From: Candidatus Zixiibacteriota bacterium
GTDB taxonomy: Bacteria > Zixibacteria > MSB-5A5 > GN15 > JACZUZ01
DNA: 64,000 nt
Reading direction: 5' to 3'
Assembly: GCA_024280835.1 (NCBI GenBank)
Contig: JAJRPJ010000011.1
Location: 62,001-126,000, forward strand
In this document: in pieces, positions 56,847 to 64,000 of the stretch
Position numbering within the stretch: position 1 is the stretch's first letter
Layout: the number at the start of each line of letters is the position of its first letter
Notes under the pieces: model-generated
The model's input: only the letters and a program-made list of their open reading frames with translations
Databases searched by the model: none
Told to the model about the DNA's origin: nothing
Program-made: the position numbers and the translations under genes

Positions 56847-57039
56847 AGTCACACCGCTCTAATAAAGAAGAGAGCGGACTTAACCATTAATCTGGAGGTA
56901 TGTGGATGGAGCCGCGAAAGCGGTTAAGCTGACGGCAAAAAACTGTAAGGTATGTAATCGTCACAGCCGTGTGCTCATTGAGCGTGTCGGTTGTGACGAA
57001 GACAGCAGTCGCCACTGACGGGGCGGCTGTTGTTTTTTT
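56847..57039 (+). ncRNA. Unassigned structured RNA ending in an intrinsic terminator
   Basis: Four successive helices can be drawn. CCGCTCT/AGAGCGG (56854-56877) is extended by AAGT/ACTT. AGCCGC-GAAA-GCGGTT (56910-56925) has a GNRA tetraloop. CGTCACAGCCG/CGGTTGTGACG (56959-56998) has an inner GCTC/GAGC hairpin. The last is a terminator: ACAGC...CGCC paired with GGCG...GCTGT, then T7 (57033-57039). The single-stranded parts contain two GGTATGT copies. The terminator is ~190 bases before an exported lipoprotein gene, so it may be a riboswitch-like leader or a free small RNA. It does not match any riboswitch class that I can recall. Confidence 0.55.
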
Positions 57040-57226
57040 ATGTGTGAATAGGAGTGCGTGTCATCTCGCAATGCAAAAGGAGCCTGTTTTGCGAACAACG
57101 TAACCTAGCCAAGGCGTCAAATCATCTCTTGACGATTATCAGTCATGGCGCTATATTACTTGACAGACGGGTCAAGCGCTCTCAATGCGCAGCCTTGAAC
57201 ATTGGTAATAGCGAAGGACAGTTCTC

Positions 57227-59938
57227 ATGCGCAGACCTCACATCAATGCAAATCTCGCCACAATTCTTGTAGCTTCTGTGTTCGTACTTTTGATGTGCTC
57301 CAAAGAAGACACATCACCTGTCGAGCCAGATCTCAATCCAACTATCTTGACAGTTTCTCCGTCATCGGGAGCGCCGGGAACATTGCTGAATATCAGTGGG
57401 TATTTGGTCGCTGCTGAGGACACCGCTACGGACATCTATATTGGAGGTGAATTATCTATTTTCATACGGGATAGCTCCGGGATTCAAACAATGATTCCGC
57501 TGTTTCTCGATTCAGCAAGCCACTGGCCAGCGCCACCATCAGGAGCTGTCGATGTCGAAATCCGCAAGAACGGTGAAGTAGTCGCGCAGGTCTCTGCTGC
57601 AGTGACCGTCGATTCTCTGCAACACGCCGACGGCTCCACAGAAAGGTTGCGACAGAATTTCATTAAGCTGACGAGTTCGTTGCGCGTGATTTATTCTTCA
57701 CTGCCGACTCTACCGAGCGAAGACCCACGTCTGCCTGGATATCGGAGCGCTATTCTCGCCATGCTTGATTCGCTGACATCGGCAACAGACAGCTCGCTAG
57801 CAGCAGTAATGCAGGGTACATCTACGTGGAACAACGGCCCAGCGCCGGATATGTCTCTGATGGACGGTTTGATGGCGTCATCTGGCGCTTTGGATTTTTT
57901 CAATGAAGCGGCGAATTCGCTTGGCCGGTTGACTGATTCACTGACATTGGCGCGTCAACAGGGAGACTTCTGCAGAGGAGGAGGCGAAGACATGGATTTG
58001 GCCTGTCAGATGCAGATATTTGTCGTGCTGAATGACTATGCCAACTATTTTGTCAAGCCCACTACAACAACCTACGCCAACACAGTTGGAATGGCCGCCG
58101 GATTGTTTGCCCTCAGTGGTGTCGGTGTGCCCGCTGAGGCAATTATTGGCGCACTGCTGACGGTGTTTGATCTTGTTTATGGTACAATCGCGCCAAGTCT
58201 ATTTCCAGCGGAGATTACTGAGTTTTCGTTGACAGTGGCTACAGACACTGTGGCAGTAGACGAATTGACCAATACTGCGGTCCTTGTTGCCGCAGTCAAT
58301 CATCCGGCGTCAATTCGCGCTACGCAAGTTCTCGATCTGCTTTTGAAGATGCTCGGCATTACAAAAACACGGAGCACAGACCTCATCAATAGCGCGACGG
58401 CGTTTCTCAAGAATGCTATGAGTTGGGCGCTGGGGATGTATCGGGATGCGGTAATCCAGTCAAACACCCAGAGTGGCGGAGCTATCTTCATTGACCCGAC
58501 GGCGGATATCCCAAAAATGACCTGGGGGCCGGTTATGGTCACCCATTCTGACCTTGTTCAGCTGTACAGTTTCACGGAAGATTTTATTACCGCTGACACC
58601 GGTTCGTTTGAATGGAAAGGTGTCAGTCGTGGCAAGGGACGAATTCAAGCGCGCGGACGTGGCGCCGGTGAGCGCTCTAAAGTTCTTATAGACAATGTGC
58701 TGTGTGTTGGGTGCATTTACTCCGGTGGCGCATTTGGCAATAACGCTCCGGGAACCGAGACAAAAACAGTTTGGGTCGGCGATAAAGGCAAAATACATGT
58801 GATAATAGAAGGACTGCCCGACAGTTCGGACGCCGCTGTGACTTTGACTGATCCTAATGGCGCCACAATTCCGATAATTCAGAATCGCCTGTTCAATGAC
58901 ATGAAAGCCGGAGACTATTCTGTTATCGCCAGCGATGTTCTTGCATCGGATGGAGAGGAGTATAAGCCGACACCTCAACAGTTCGACTTTCCTCTTGAGT
59001 CCGGGGATTCGCTGGTTGTTAGAATCGTGTACAGTCGTAAGAATGGGCGGTTGCTTCTTAACGTCACAGGACTTCCGCAAGGAGTCGATGGAGACGTTAT
59101 CATCCTTGATTCTTCAGGGGGAATTCAAGGCAACTACACATCGTCAGCGTACGTCAAGAATCTTGCGCCAGGGAAGTACTCTATTGTAGCCAGAAGAGTC
59201 ACCGCCGACAGTAGCGAATATGAACCGTCCCCCAAGAGTCAAATCAAGTACATTGTCGCAGACGCTGACAGCTCTGCCACTATTATCTACAGCAAGGTTT
59301 TGGAATATATAGATGTGCGAGGGACAAGTGAAGGTTGGGTAGCGCAGGTAGGATCTCAGTCTATCTCAGATGAACTCAGAAATCCAGGTCCACGCATTAT
59401 CAACCAATGCGATAATACACGTAAACATTTGACCTCGTTTCTGCCGTTTCATGGCAAAGTCCGGGCCACCAGTCTTGGGGGAACTGCTTGGGCTAGAGTG
59501 GATATCCTCGGCGATTCGACAGTGACCGGCAAGGTTAACATTATACAGTCCGCCTCTGCCGACGGTGGAGTCGCTAGTGTCAATGGCGGATATAACATTG
59601 ATATCTATAACAGTCTGCTGGATACACTGGAAGTTACACTTGAGTGGAATCTGGAGGGATTCAGCTCCAAGACCGTCCCGGGAGGCCCTGGCGGTGTTGC
59701 CATGGGGTACACTGGCTTCAAGTTATTGGGTGACAATTGCCGTGAAGTAATAAACACTTTTCCGGTTGTTGATTCATCCGGGTTGGGGACCTGGTCTTTT
59801 GGCGGAAGTTATGTAGATACGTTGACCGAGGCATACTCAATGTTCGTGACAAGGAACGACCTGTGGCTTTCAGCCAACAGTGGTACAGCTACAGCCCAAA
59901 CGAGAGTATCGATTGCTGTGAGAAAGCTGAACCACTAA
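57227..59938 (+). CDS. IPT/TIG-domain lipoprotein, large
   Basis: 903 residues, with GAAGGACAG before the ATG. Signal peptide with lipobox LLMC (C24), so a lipid anchor is predicted. An IPT/TIG-like domain follows (ILTVSPSSGAPGTLLNISG, ~residues 38-125), then a helical region (~130-420) without family resemblance. The C-terminal half is beta-rich with two repeats of a GLPxGxDxxVxxxDxxG type (LPDSSDAAVTLTDPNG and LPQGVDGDVIILDSSG). Codons use more G and C at third positions than those of neighbours, which suggests transfer or unusual constraint. It lies just after the structured RNA/terminator. Likely a surface lipoprotein of unknown function. Confidence 0.82.
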   Translation: MRRPHINANLATILVASVFVLLMCSKEDTSPVEPDLNPTILTVSPSSGAPGTLLNISGYLVAAEDTATDIYIGGELSIFIRDSSGIQTMIPLFLDSASHWPAPPSGAVDVEIRKNGEVVAQVSAAVTVDSLQHADGSTERLRQNFIKLTSSLRVIYSSLPTLPSEDPRLPGYRSAILAMLDSLTSATDSSLAAVMQGTSTWNNGPAPDMSLMDGLMASSGALDFFNEAANSLGRLTDSLTLARQQGDFCRGGGEDMDLACQMQIFVVLNDYANYFVKPTTTTYANTVGMAAGLFALSGVGVPAEAIIGALLTVFDLVYGTIAPSLFPAEITEFSLTVATDTVAVDELTNTAVLVAAVNHPASIRATQVLDLLLKMLGITKTRSTDLINSATAFLKNAMSWALGMYRDAVIQSNTQSGGAIFIDPTADIPKMTWGPVMVTHSDLVQLYSFTEDFITADTGSFEWKGVSRGKGRIQARGRGAGERSKVLIDNVLCVGCIYSGGAFGNNAPGTETKTVWVGDKGKIHVIIEGLPDSSDAAVTLTDPNGATIPIIQNRLFNDMKAGDYSVIASDVLASDGEEYKPTPQQFDFPLESGDSLVVRIVYSRKNGRLLLNVTGLPQGVDGDVIILDSSGGIQGNYTSSAYVKNLAPGKYSIVARRVTADSSEYEPSPKSQIKYIVADADSSATIIYSKVLEYIDVRGTSEGWVAQVGSQSISDELRNPGPRIINQCDNTRKHLTSFLPFHGKVRATSLGGTAWARVDILGDSTVTGKVNIIQSASADGGVASVNGGYNIDIYNSLLDTLEVTLEWNLEGFSSKTVPGGPGGVAMGYTGFKLLGDNCREVINTFPVVDSSGLGTWSFGGSYVDTLTEAYSMFVTRNDLWLSANSGTATAQTRVSIAVRKLNH

Positions 59939-60545
59939 GCCGAAGGAGGTTCAGGGTTCTTCTCTACGAAACTACTCCTGTTAGAACCAATATTGCTCCT
60001 ATGAATACAGACATTGTCTGACTCCTAATGAAAGAGGGAACGGGTATGGGTTCCGCCCTACGAAGCTCAGTAAACAGGACAGAGTTGCCTTAATATACCT
60101 TTGTCCATTAGATCCTCCTTGCTGTCCATCCCAATATGTGGGCTTATGTTTTTCTCATTTCTGAGATGTATACATTCAATTGGGGAAAATGGGGTTGCCA
60201 AGACGCGAAGTAATGCCAAGTCGGGCAAGAAATCGCCTAAGTACAGAATACAAGCGCTGCAAGAATCTAAATAGTTTGGTCGTCGATGTCAAAAGATTCT
60301 TGTTCAACTGCTTCCCTTAAATGTGTGTTCTCTGCGACAAGTCTCGTAGGCGGGTTCCGAAAGCGCTTTAGCTCGAGAGCAACCCGACACTTCAATCTTG
60401 GCGGTGATGTCGGGTTTCTATGTTCTCTGGCGCTCGCGCTGGAACCCGACCTGAACATTCAAGGGATTGTGGGGCGTGACATTCTATTTAAACCCAATGC
60501 AAGCGGCGGGCCACCCGTGCCGGAGTGGCTCAGCTTCGACGCAGT
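59939..60545. other. Intergenic, 600 bases, hairpins only
   Basis: Between the IPT lipoprotein gene and the TPR gene, which are convergent. It includes an inverted repeat AACCCGACA (60381-60389) / TGTCGGGTT (60409-60417), plus a further AACCCGAC copy ~45 bases on. Short frames on both strands (for example 60267-60458 minus and 60286-60549 plus) overlap each other and lack ribosome binding sites. I find no integrase or tRNA in the region. Confidence 0.4.
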
Positions 60546-61481
60546 CTAGCTTTTCAGTGCTTTTTTTACTTCTTCTAATCCTCGTTTTGCAAAACCGTGG
60601 AACTCTGGCCTAACTGCCTCTGATTCCAAGGATTTATTGAAGAACTTTTGGGCTTTCTTTAAGTCGGAAGTTCGAAAATAGCAGTAACCCATTTCAAAAA
60701 AAACTCTGTCCTCACTCCATTCTGGTATGCCAATTTTCAATAATTTATTGTATGCTTTTAGGGACGACTTATAGTTTCTCTCGTAATAGTAATTGCTTCC
60801 TAGGCAAGAAAAATAGAAACTCCTCGACTCCTCGGGAAGATTACCTACCTGTACACTTTCTAAGTGTTTTCTTGCTTTCCTGAATTCACACATTAGGTAG
60901 TAAACTCTAGCAATTTGATATTCAACTTGAGCAAGAGACTTTTTCGTGTTGCTATACTCCTTGAATTGCCTAGATCTGGTAAGTTTCGGCTTTGCTTTGA
61001 GAAGGGCTTTCAACGCTTCGCTGTCTCTTCTCAACATGCCTAATGACCGCCCATTGTAGTAATGCGCCCAAAATATTGTCACATCATCTAAGTACTTGTA
61101 GACTTCATTCTTGCGATTAGGGACTAGAGACAAAGCCTCACTTAGTTGCATAGTAGATTCAAAGTAATTTCCTAGAAAAAAGTTCGAAATACCAAGAGCA
61201 TTTAGAGCAGAGAAAAGACACGGCTCCTCGCCCTCCAAGGTCCTAACCTCAACCACGGCTTTCTCAAGAGGAATCTTAGCTTCCTGGAATTCATCCTTTT
61301 GATAACTACACAACCCTTCCCACATGTCGATATTCCATATATTTACCAAGTCCTCGAATTCAGCGCGCAATCGAGCCAACAGCTTCAGGCATGAGTTGTA
61401 TTTCTCTCGGTCATATGCCTGTACAACTTTGTCGAAGATGGCGTTAGCCTCATTCCATCTGATCTCATCTGAGTCTTGCAT
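60546..61481 (-). CDS. TPR-repeat protein
   Basis: About 311 residues from ATG 61481, chosen for AGAGGTATTCAA directly upstream; the frame continues to 61577, but that extension lacks a site. The whole protein is helical with TPR-like pairs (LGNYFESTMQLSEALSLVPN, YYYERNYKSSLKAYNKLLKI, YCYFRTSDLKKAQKFFNKSL). No signal peptide, so it is cytosolic. Base composition is more AT-rich than the housekeeping genes, in line with an accessory origin. Function unknown. Confidence 0.75.
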   Translation of the reverse strand: MQDSDEIRWNEANAIFDKVVQAYDREKYNSCLKLLARLRAEFEDLVNIWNIDMWEGLCSYQKDEFQEAKIPLEKAVVEVRTLEGEEPCLFSALNALGISNFFLGNYFESTMQLSEALSLVPNRKNEVYKYLDDVTIFWAHYYNGRSLGMLRRDSEALKALLKAKPKLTRSRQFKEYSNTKKSLAQVEYQIARVYYLMCEFRKARKHLESVQVGNLPEESRSFYFSCLGSNYYYERNYKSSLKAYNKLLKIGIPEWSEDRVFFEMGYCYFRTSDLKKAQKFFNKSLESEAVRPEFHGFAKRGLEEVKKALKS

Positions 61482-61788
61482 TTGAATACCTCTGGTAAGT
61501 TTAAAGCAAAAGTCTGAAGATCGAAATCCTTGTGGTCTTTCTGACAGACTTAGGTAAGCATTTGCCATTGAACGCATTACGCCGCAATGCCATGTCCACT
61601 AGTAGCTTATGTATTCTATCTAGTTCAGTTTAGTTCAGCCTGTTACTGTTTGTTTTGTACCTTGATGGGCACAAAATGGGCACAAAACACACGGCATGTT
61701 TCCACTGTCCGATACAGCAATCGATGAGCTATTGTTCGCCCCTGTTTAGAAGGACAGTATTTATTACGATAGTTACCATTCGTTTGAA
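61482..61788. other. Divergent intergenic region between TPR gene and hypothetical gene
   Basis: About 300 bases, containing the promoters of both divergent genes. It includes an 11-bp tandem repeat at 61666-61687 and the inverted repeat at 61772-61796 that overlaps the start codon of the rightward gene. Confidence 0.45.
61666..61687. repeat. 11-bp perfect tandem repeat
   Basis: TGGGCACAAAA occurs twice head to tail. It lies between two divergent genes. Its role is unknown; possibly a regulator site. Confidence 0.55.
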
Positions 61789-61796
61789 ATGGTAAC
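61772..61796. promoter_or_regulatory. Inverted repeat overlapping a start codon
   Basis: GTTACCATT (61772-61780) and AATGGTAAC (61788-61796) are perfect 9-bp complements around a 7-nt spacer. The ATG at 61789 lies inside the right arm. It could be an operator for a dimeric repressor, or an mRNA hairpin that hides the start codon. Confidence 0.6.
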
Positions 61797-62373
61797 GCGC
61801 GGAGTCTATGGCTACCGCATCAATGGCGAAGACAAGGTAACGTACAATCACTTTGATAGCTATCCCGACGTGCTTGGCGCTAGAATTTTGAAGTATGCCA
61901 GTAGATTTGGGTACTCAGCCATATACAATGCTGCCGAGCGAATCAAGCTGGTAGATAAAGATGAAATCGCTGGGAAGGAACAGGTAGGACGCTACATGCT
62001 CTATGCTGATCTAAACGTGACTGACTGCGTATTCGATAGATGGTATTGTCTTTTAAGAAATACCCAAGGGAGTCTCCATTTGTATCACAAAGATTTGGAA
62101 CACATGATTGATGCGCGTGTATTTTTGGCGGATAGCTTTCATTGTCGGTGGGCATACATCGTCAATCTTGACGATAGGAGTTTTGAAATATATCGGGGTT
62201 CAAACAGTGACCCCGAAGCAGCAGGACGCTACGCTAGCCTACAAAAAGAAAACTCCAACGATTACCACGGTGTCAAGCTAATCAATGTGATTCCACTATC
62301 AGGGCTGAAAGAGAAGCTTATCCCACCGATAGTCAACTTTTTGAATGACTACGCAAAGGTAGAGAGTGACTAG
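61789..62373 (+). CDS. Uncharacterised protein with N-terminal TRGVYGYR motif
   Basis: 194 residues starting VTRGVYGYRINGEDKVTYNH, a pattern that I associate with uncharacterised proteins of phages and accessory regions (TRGxYGFR... YNHFDSYP). No signal peptide or membrane helix. No Shine-Dalgarno sequence is visible, but the start lies in an inverted repeat, so start access may be controlled. Followed on the same strand after ~100 bases by a DNA methyltransferase gene. I cannot assign a function. Confidence 0.7.
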   Translation: MVTRGVYGYRINGEDKVTYNHFDSYPDVLGARILKYASRFGYSAIYNAAERIKLVDKDEIAGKEQVGRYMLYADLNVTDCVFDRWYCLLRNTQGSLHLYHKDLEHMIDARVFLADSFHCRWAYIVNLDDRSFEIYRGSNSDPEAAGRYASLQKENSNDYHGVKLINVIPLSGLKEKLIPPIVNFLNDYAKVESD

Positions 62374-62478
62374 AATTGTGATTCCATTCGCTGGACAGTC
62401 TCAACAACAAGCCGAACCTAGGCGTCTCATATCTAAAATCAATTCATATGACAAATTAAATGATTTCAATTCATAAAA

Positions 62479-63207
62479 CTGAAACCTAACCAGATTTACT
62501 GTGAAGATTGTATAGAAGGCCTAAAGAGAATACCTGATGAAAGTGTTGATCTAATTGTAACTGATCCACCATACATGATTAGTCAGCCAAACAAGCGAAT
62601 CATGGTTAAGGGTAGGAGTGATGTAATTCAGGATTTTGGAGAGTGGGACCACTTTGGATCCAACGAGACCTTCTTTGAGTTTACTGAATCTTGGTTCAGG
62701 GAGTGTTGTCGTGTATTGAAATCAAGTGGTTGGATGTACATTTTCTTTGATAGGAAGAAAGTTGGTTATTTTGATTTATTTCTCGCGAAGAAATACGACA
62801 TGAAAAGCAAAACGGTCTTTGCCTGGCTGAAATCCAATCCTTGTCCTTCAATACGAAAGTCCAACTGGCTGTCAGCATCAGAATTTGTTTGGGTTGGATG
62901 TAAACACAGAGGCAGAATTAGAAACTTTCTCAGTCATAAAGAAATGTATAATTACATAATTACTCCGAATAAAGCCGCATATGGTGAGACAATTCACCCT
63001 GCAGAAAAACCAAGGAAGGTGATTGAGAGATTCATAAGAGCAGGCTCAGATGTTGGAGATGTAGTACTCGATCCGTTCATGGGCTCTGGTACAACTGCGG
63101 TTGTGTGCAAAAGTTTGAATCGAAAGTACATTGGGTTCGAGTCGAACCCCCAATTTTACAAAATAGCTCTTGATAGAATAGCCAAGACCAAGACTGAAAC
63201 TCAGTAG
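62479..63207 (+). CDS. DNA methyltransferase, beta class (N6-adenine or N4-cytosine)
   Basis: The frame is open from 62464 to 63207. Motif IV DPPYMIS is encoded at 62563-62583 and motif I DPFMGSGTT near the C-terminus, an order that defines the beta class. The conserved opening KPNQIYCEDCIEGLKR begins at 62482, so a start at the first ATG (62575) would cut the catalytic DPPY. No canonical start precedes it in frame; the CTG at 62479 is shown as a placeholder. An ATG at 62460 in another frame would fuse in frame if one A of the A4 run were absent, giving MISIHKLKPNQ. No restriction endonuclease gene is beside it, so it is probably an orphan methyltransferase. Confidence 0.82.
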   Translation: MKPNQIYCEDCIEGLKRIPDESVDLIVTDPPYMISQPNKRIMVKGRSDVIQDFGEWDHFGSNETFFEFTESWFRECCRVLKSSGWMYIFFDRKKVGYFDLFLAKKYDMKSKTVFAWLKSNPCPSIRKSNWLSASEFVWVGCKHRGRIRNFLSHKEMYNYIITPNKAAYGETIHPAEKPRKVIERFIRAGSDVGDVVLDPFMGSGTTAVVCKSLNRKYIGFESNPQFYKIALDRIAKTKTETQ

Positions 63208-63270
63208 TAATGTGATAACTGAATATTCAAACGCCCTAGATGGGTGTGGCCTATCGCTTCGGAATCATAC

Positions 63271-63308
63271 AAAAAACGAAGCCCCACCAGCTTGAGCTGG
63301 CAGGGCTT
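63271..63308 (-). terminator. Intrinsic terminator of the exported protein gene at the window end
   Basis: On the minus strand AAGCCCTGCCAGCT, loop CA, AGCTGGTGGGGCTT forms a stem with two G-U pairs, followed by CG and six Ts. It lies ~28 bases after the stop of the gene at 63336. A poor U-run on the plus strand suggests it mainly serves the minus strand. Confidence 0.85.
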
Positions 63309-63335
63309 TATTGGGGCCATGAATGAAGGACTAGA

Positions 63336-64000
63336 TTACTTGAGAATGACCATTTTCCTCCGTTGGATGAAATCTCCTGAGACGAACTTTGCGAAATATA
63401 CACCACTGGCGACTTTCGCGCCCGCATCGTTTTCACTGTTCCATCTAATCACGTGATGACCAACGCCATACTCTTGATTGACTAGGGTGGTTACCTCTTG
63501 ACCCAGAACATTGAATATCTGAATCTTCACATGAGCCCTTTGTGGTAGGCTGAACGAGAAATTTGTTTCTGGATTGAATGGATTCGGGTAGTTTTGGTCG
63601 AACGAAATTGTTCCACCAGCGCTTCCTATACTAGCAACCAATTCTCGAATACCCAGCCTATATTTGGCTACTGTGCCATCTGGCAAAATCTCTGTGGCTA
63701 ACACCTGCTCTATAGTGAAATCTCCAGAGATTCTCAGAAGTACTCTCTGTCCAGATCCAATTCTTCGTTGTCCTTCCGGATCTAATAATCCAATTGTCGC
63801 ATAATTAGAAGTCTTGCTCCAATGAAGAGGAACATCAGTAGCATTTTCAACGTTAAATTTGCTACTATCAGCTATTGATACAATTAGGCTTAAACCAGTC
63901 AAATCTCTAGGCCCATCAATTGAAAAGGCACTACTTCCGTCGGATGGAGCAGTATCTTTCCACACTTCAATACTATTTGTCAGTGGAAAATCAGAGGGAT
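63336..64000 (-). CDS. Exported protein with type IX type-A sorting domain, 3' fragment
   Basis: The frame is open to the window edge, so the N-terminus is missing (about 220 residues visible). The last ~85 residues are a textbook type-A C-terminal sorting domain: FDQNYPNPFNPETNFSFSLP, then IQIFNVLGQEVTTLVNQ and ASGVYFAKFVSGDF, ending KMVILK. Upstream is a beta-rich stretch of unknown family. The domain directs outer-membrane translocation and surface attachment. It is the clearest of the three sorting-domain proteins in the window. Confidence 0.88.
   Translation of the reverse strand, partial: PSDFPLTNSIEVWKDTAPSDGSSAFSIDGPRDLTGLSLIVSIADSSKFNVENATDVPLHWSKTSNYATIGLLDPEGQRRIGSGQRVLLRISGDFTIEQVLATEILPDGTVAKYRLGIRELVASIGSAGGTISFDQNYPNPFNPETNFSFSLPQRAHVKIQIFNVLGQEVTTLVNQEYGVGHHVIRWNSENDAGAKVASGVYFAKFVSGDFIQRRKMVILK

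Noticed and set aside
57001-57030. GCCACTG sequence resembling part of a cobalamin riboswitch
   Set aside because: The motif is inside the terminator stem, with no B12 box and no other conserved cobalamin-aptamer segments nearby.
57054-57272. 72-codon frame with a good-looking ribosome site between the RNA and the lipoprotein gene
   Set aside because: It overlaps the lipoprotein start, contains no motif and has no coding character. A leader peptide cannot be excluded but is not supported.
58460-59080. 206-codon minus-strand open frame inside the IPT lipoprotein gene
   Set aside because: Codon pattern and composition follow the plus-strand gene; no motif or start signal.
60267-60549. Overlapping short frames on both strands after the IPT lipoprotein gene
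   Set aside because: They overlap each other, contain inverted repeats and have no ribosome binding site. More likely non-coding.
62575-63207. Methyltransferase starting at ATG 62575
   Set aside because: It would remove the catalytic DPP of motif IV, which is encoded just upstream in frame.
1-64000. CRISPR arrays, rRNA genes, insertion sequences, phage structural genes
   Set aside because: No regularly spaced repeats, rRNA signatures, transposase or integrase motifs, or capsid/tail genes were found in the window.

Overview
The window looks like a chromosomal segment from a diderm bacterium of the FCB side of the tree, possibly a candidate phylum such as Zixibacteria, Calditrichota or Marinimicrobia. 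The signs are two TonB-dependent receptors with carboxypeptidase-regulatory-like N-termini, two PorV/UPF0164-type outer-membrane proteins, several large exported proteins with a type IX / FlgD-like C-terminal sorting domain, a dockerin-like domain in a secreted LVIVD protein, and abundant TPR proteins. GC content is moderate, by eye below 50%. Shine-Dalgarno sites are common, and TTG and GTG starts are frequent. The phylum assignment is inference.

Layout: (1) 0-8.1 kb: the end of a TPR protein converges on a three-gene minus-strand operon, TonB receptor > PorV-like protein > large lipoprotein, and the two sides share a bidirectional terminator. (2) 8.6-17.1 kb, minus strand: a lipoate/octanoate ligase-family protein, a sigma-54 activator with TPR and GAF domains, a small secreted protein and a large exported protein with a sorting domain. 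(3) 17.5-24.5 kb, minus strand: a housekeeping operon aspS > phoH > pgpH-like HD hydrolase > ybeY > corC/hlyC-like. (4) 25-32.5 kb, plus strand: an orphan PTS EIIA-like protein, a DUF4234-like membrane protein, tRNA-Ala(CGC), SRP RNA, then dnaX > ybaB > recR > a membrane/TPR protein. (5) 32.5-43.1 kb, minus strand: sthA, a secreted gluzincin-like peptidase, and a second outer-membrane operon TonB receptor > exported protein > PorV-like. (6) 44-55.9 kb, plus strand: a substrate-binding protein gene overlapping a sensor kinase, two stand-alone receivers, a receiver-kinase hybrid, a dockerin/LVIVD secreted protein and a giant ATPase-TPR-BTAD regulator. (7) 56-63.2 kb: a more accessory-looking stretch with an unassigned structured RNA ending in a terminator, an IPT/TIG lipoprotein, a TPR protein, an uncharacterised protein and a beta-class DNA methyltransferase. 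It ends with the 3' part of another exported protein with a C-terminal sorting domain.

The most interesting signals are: an A10 tract in dnaX followed at once by a -1-frame stop, which fits programmed production of a short gamma subunit; the structured RNA plus terminator at 56.85-57.04 kb; a sensory cluster that pairs an ABC-type binding protein with a kinase and has no permease and no DNA-binding output; a regulator whose DNA-binding and BTAD domains sit at the C-terminus instead of the N-terminus; a calcium-motif repeat block inside a TonB receptor; and 12- or 15-bp in-frame minisatellites in three unrelated genes. Two genes (3.1 kb and 62.5 kb) have 5' ends suggesting a one-base homopolymer indel or a non-canonical start.
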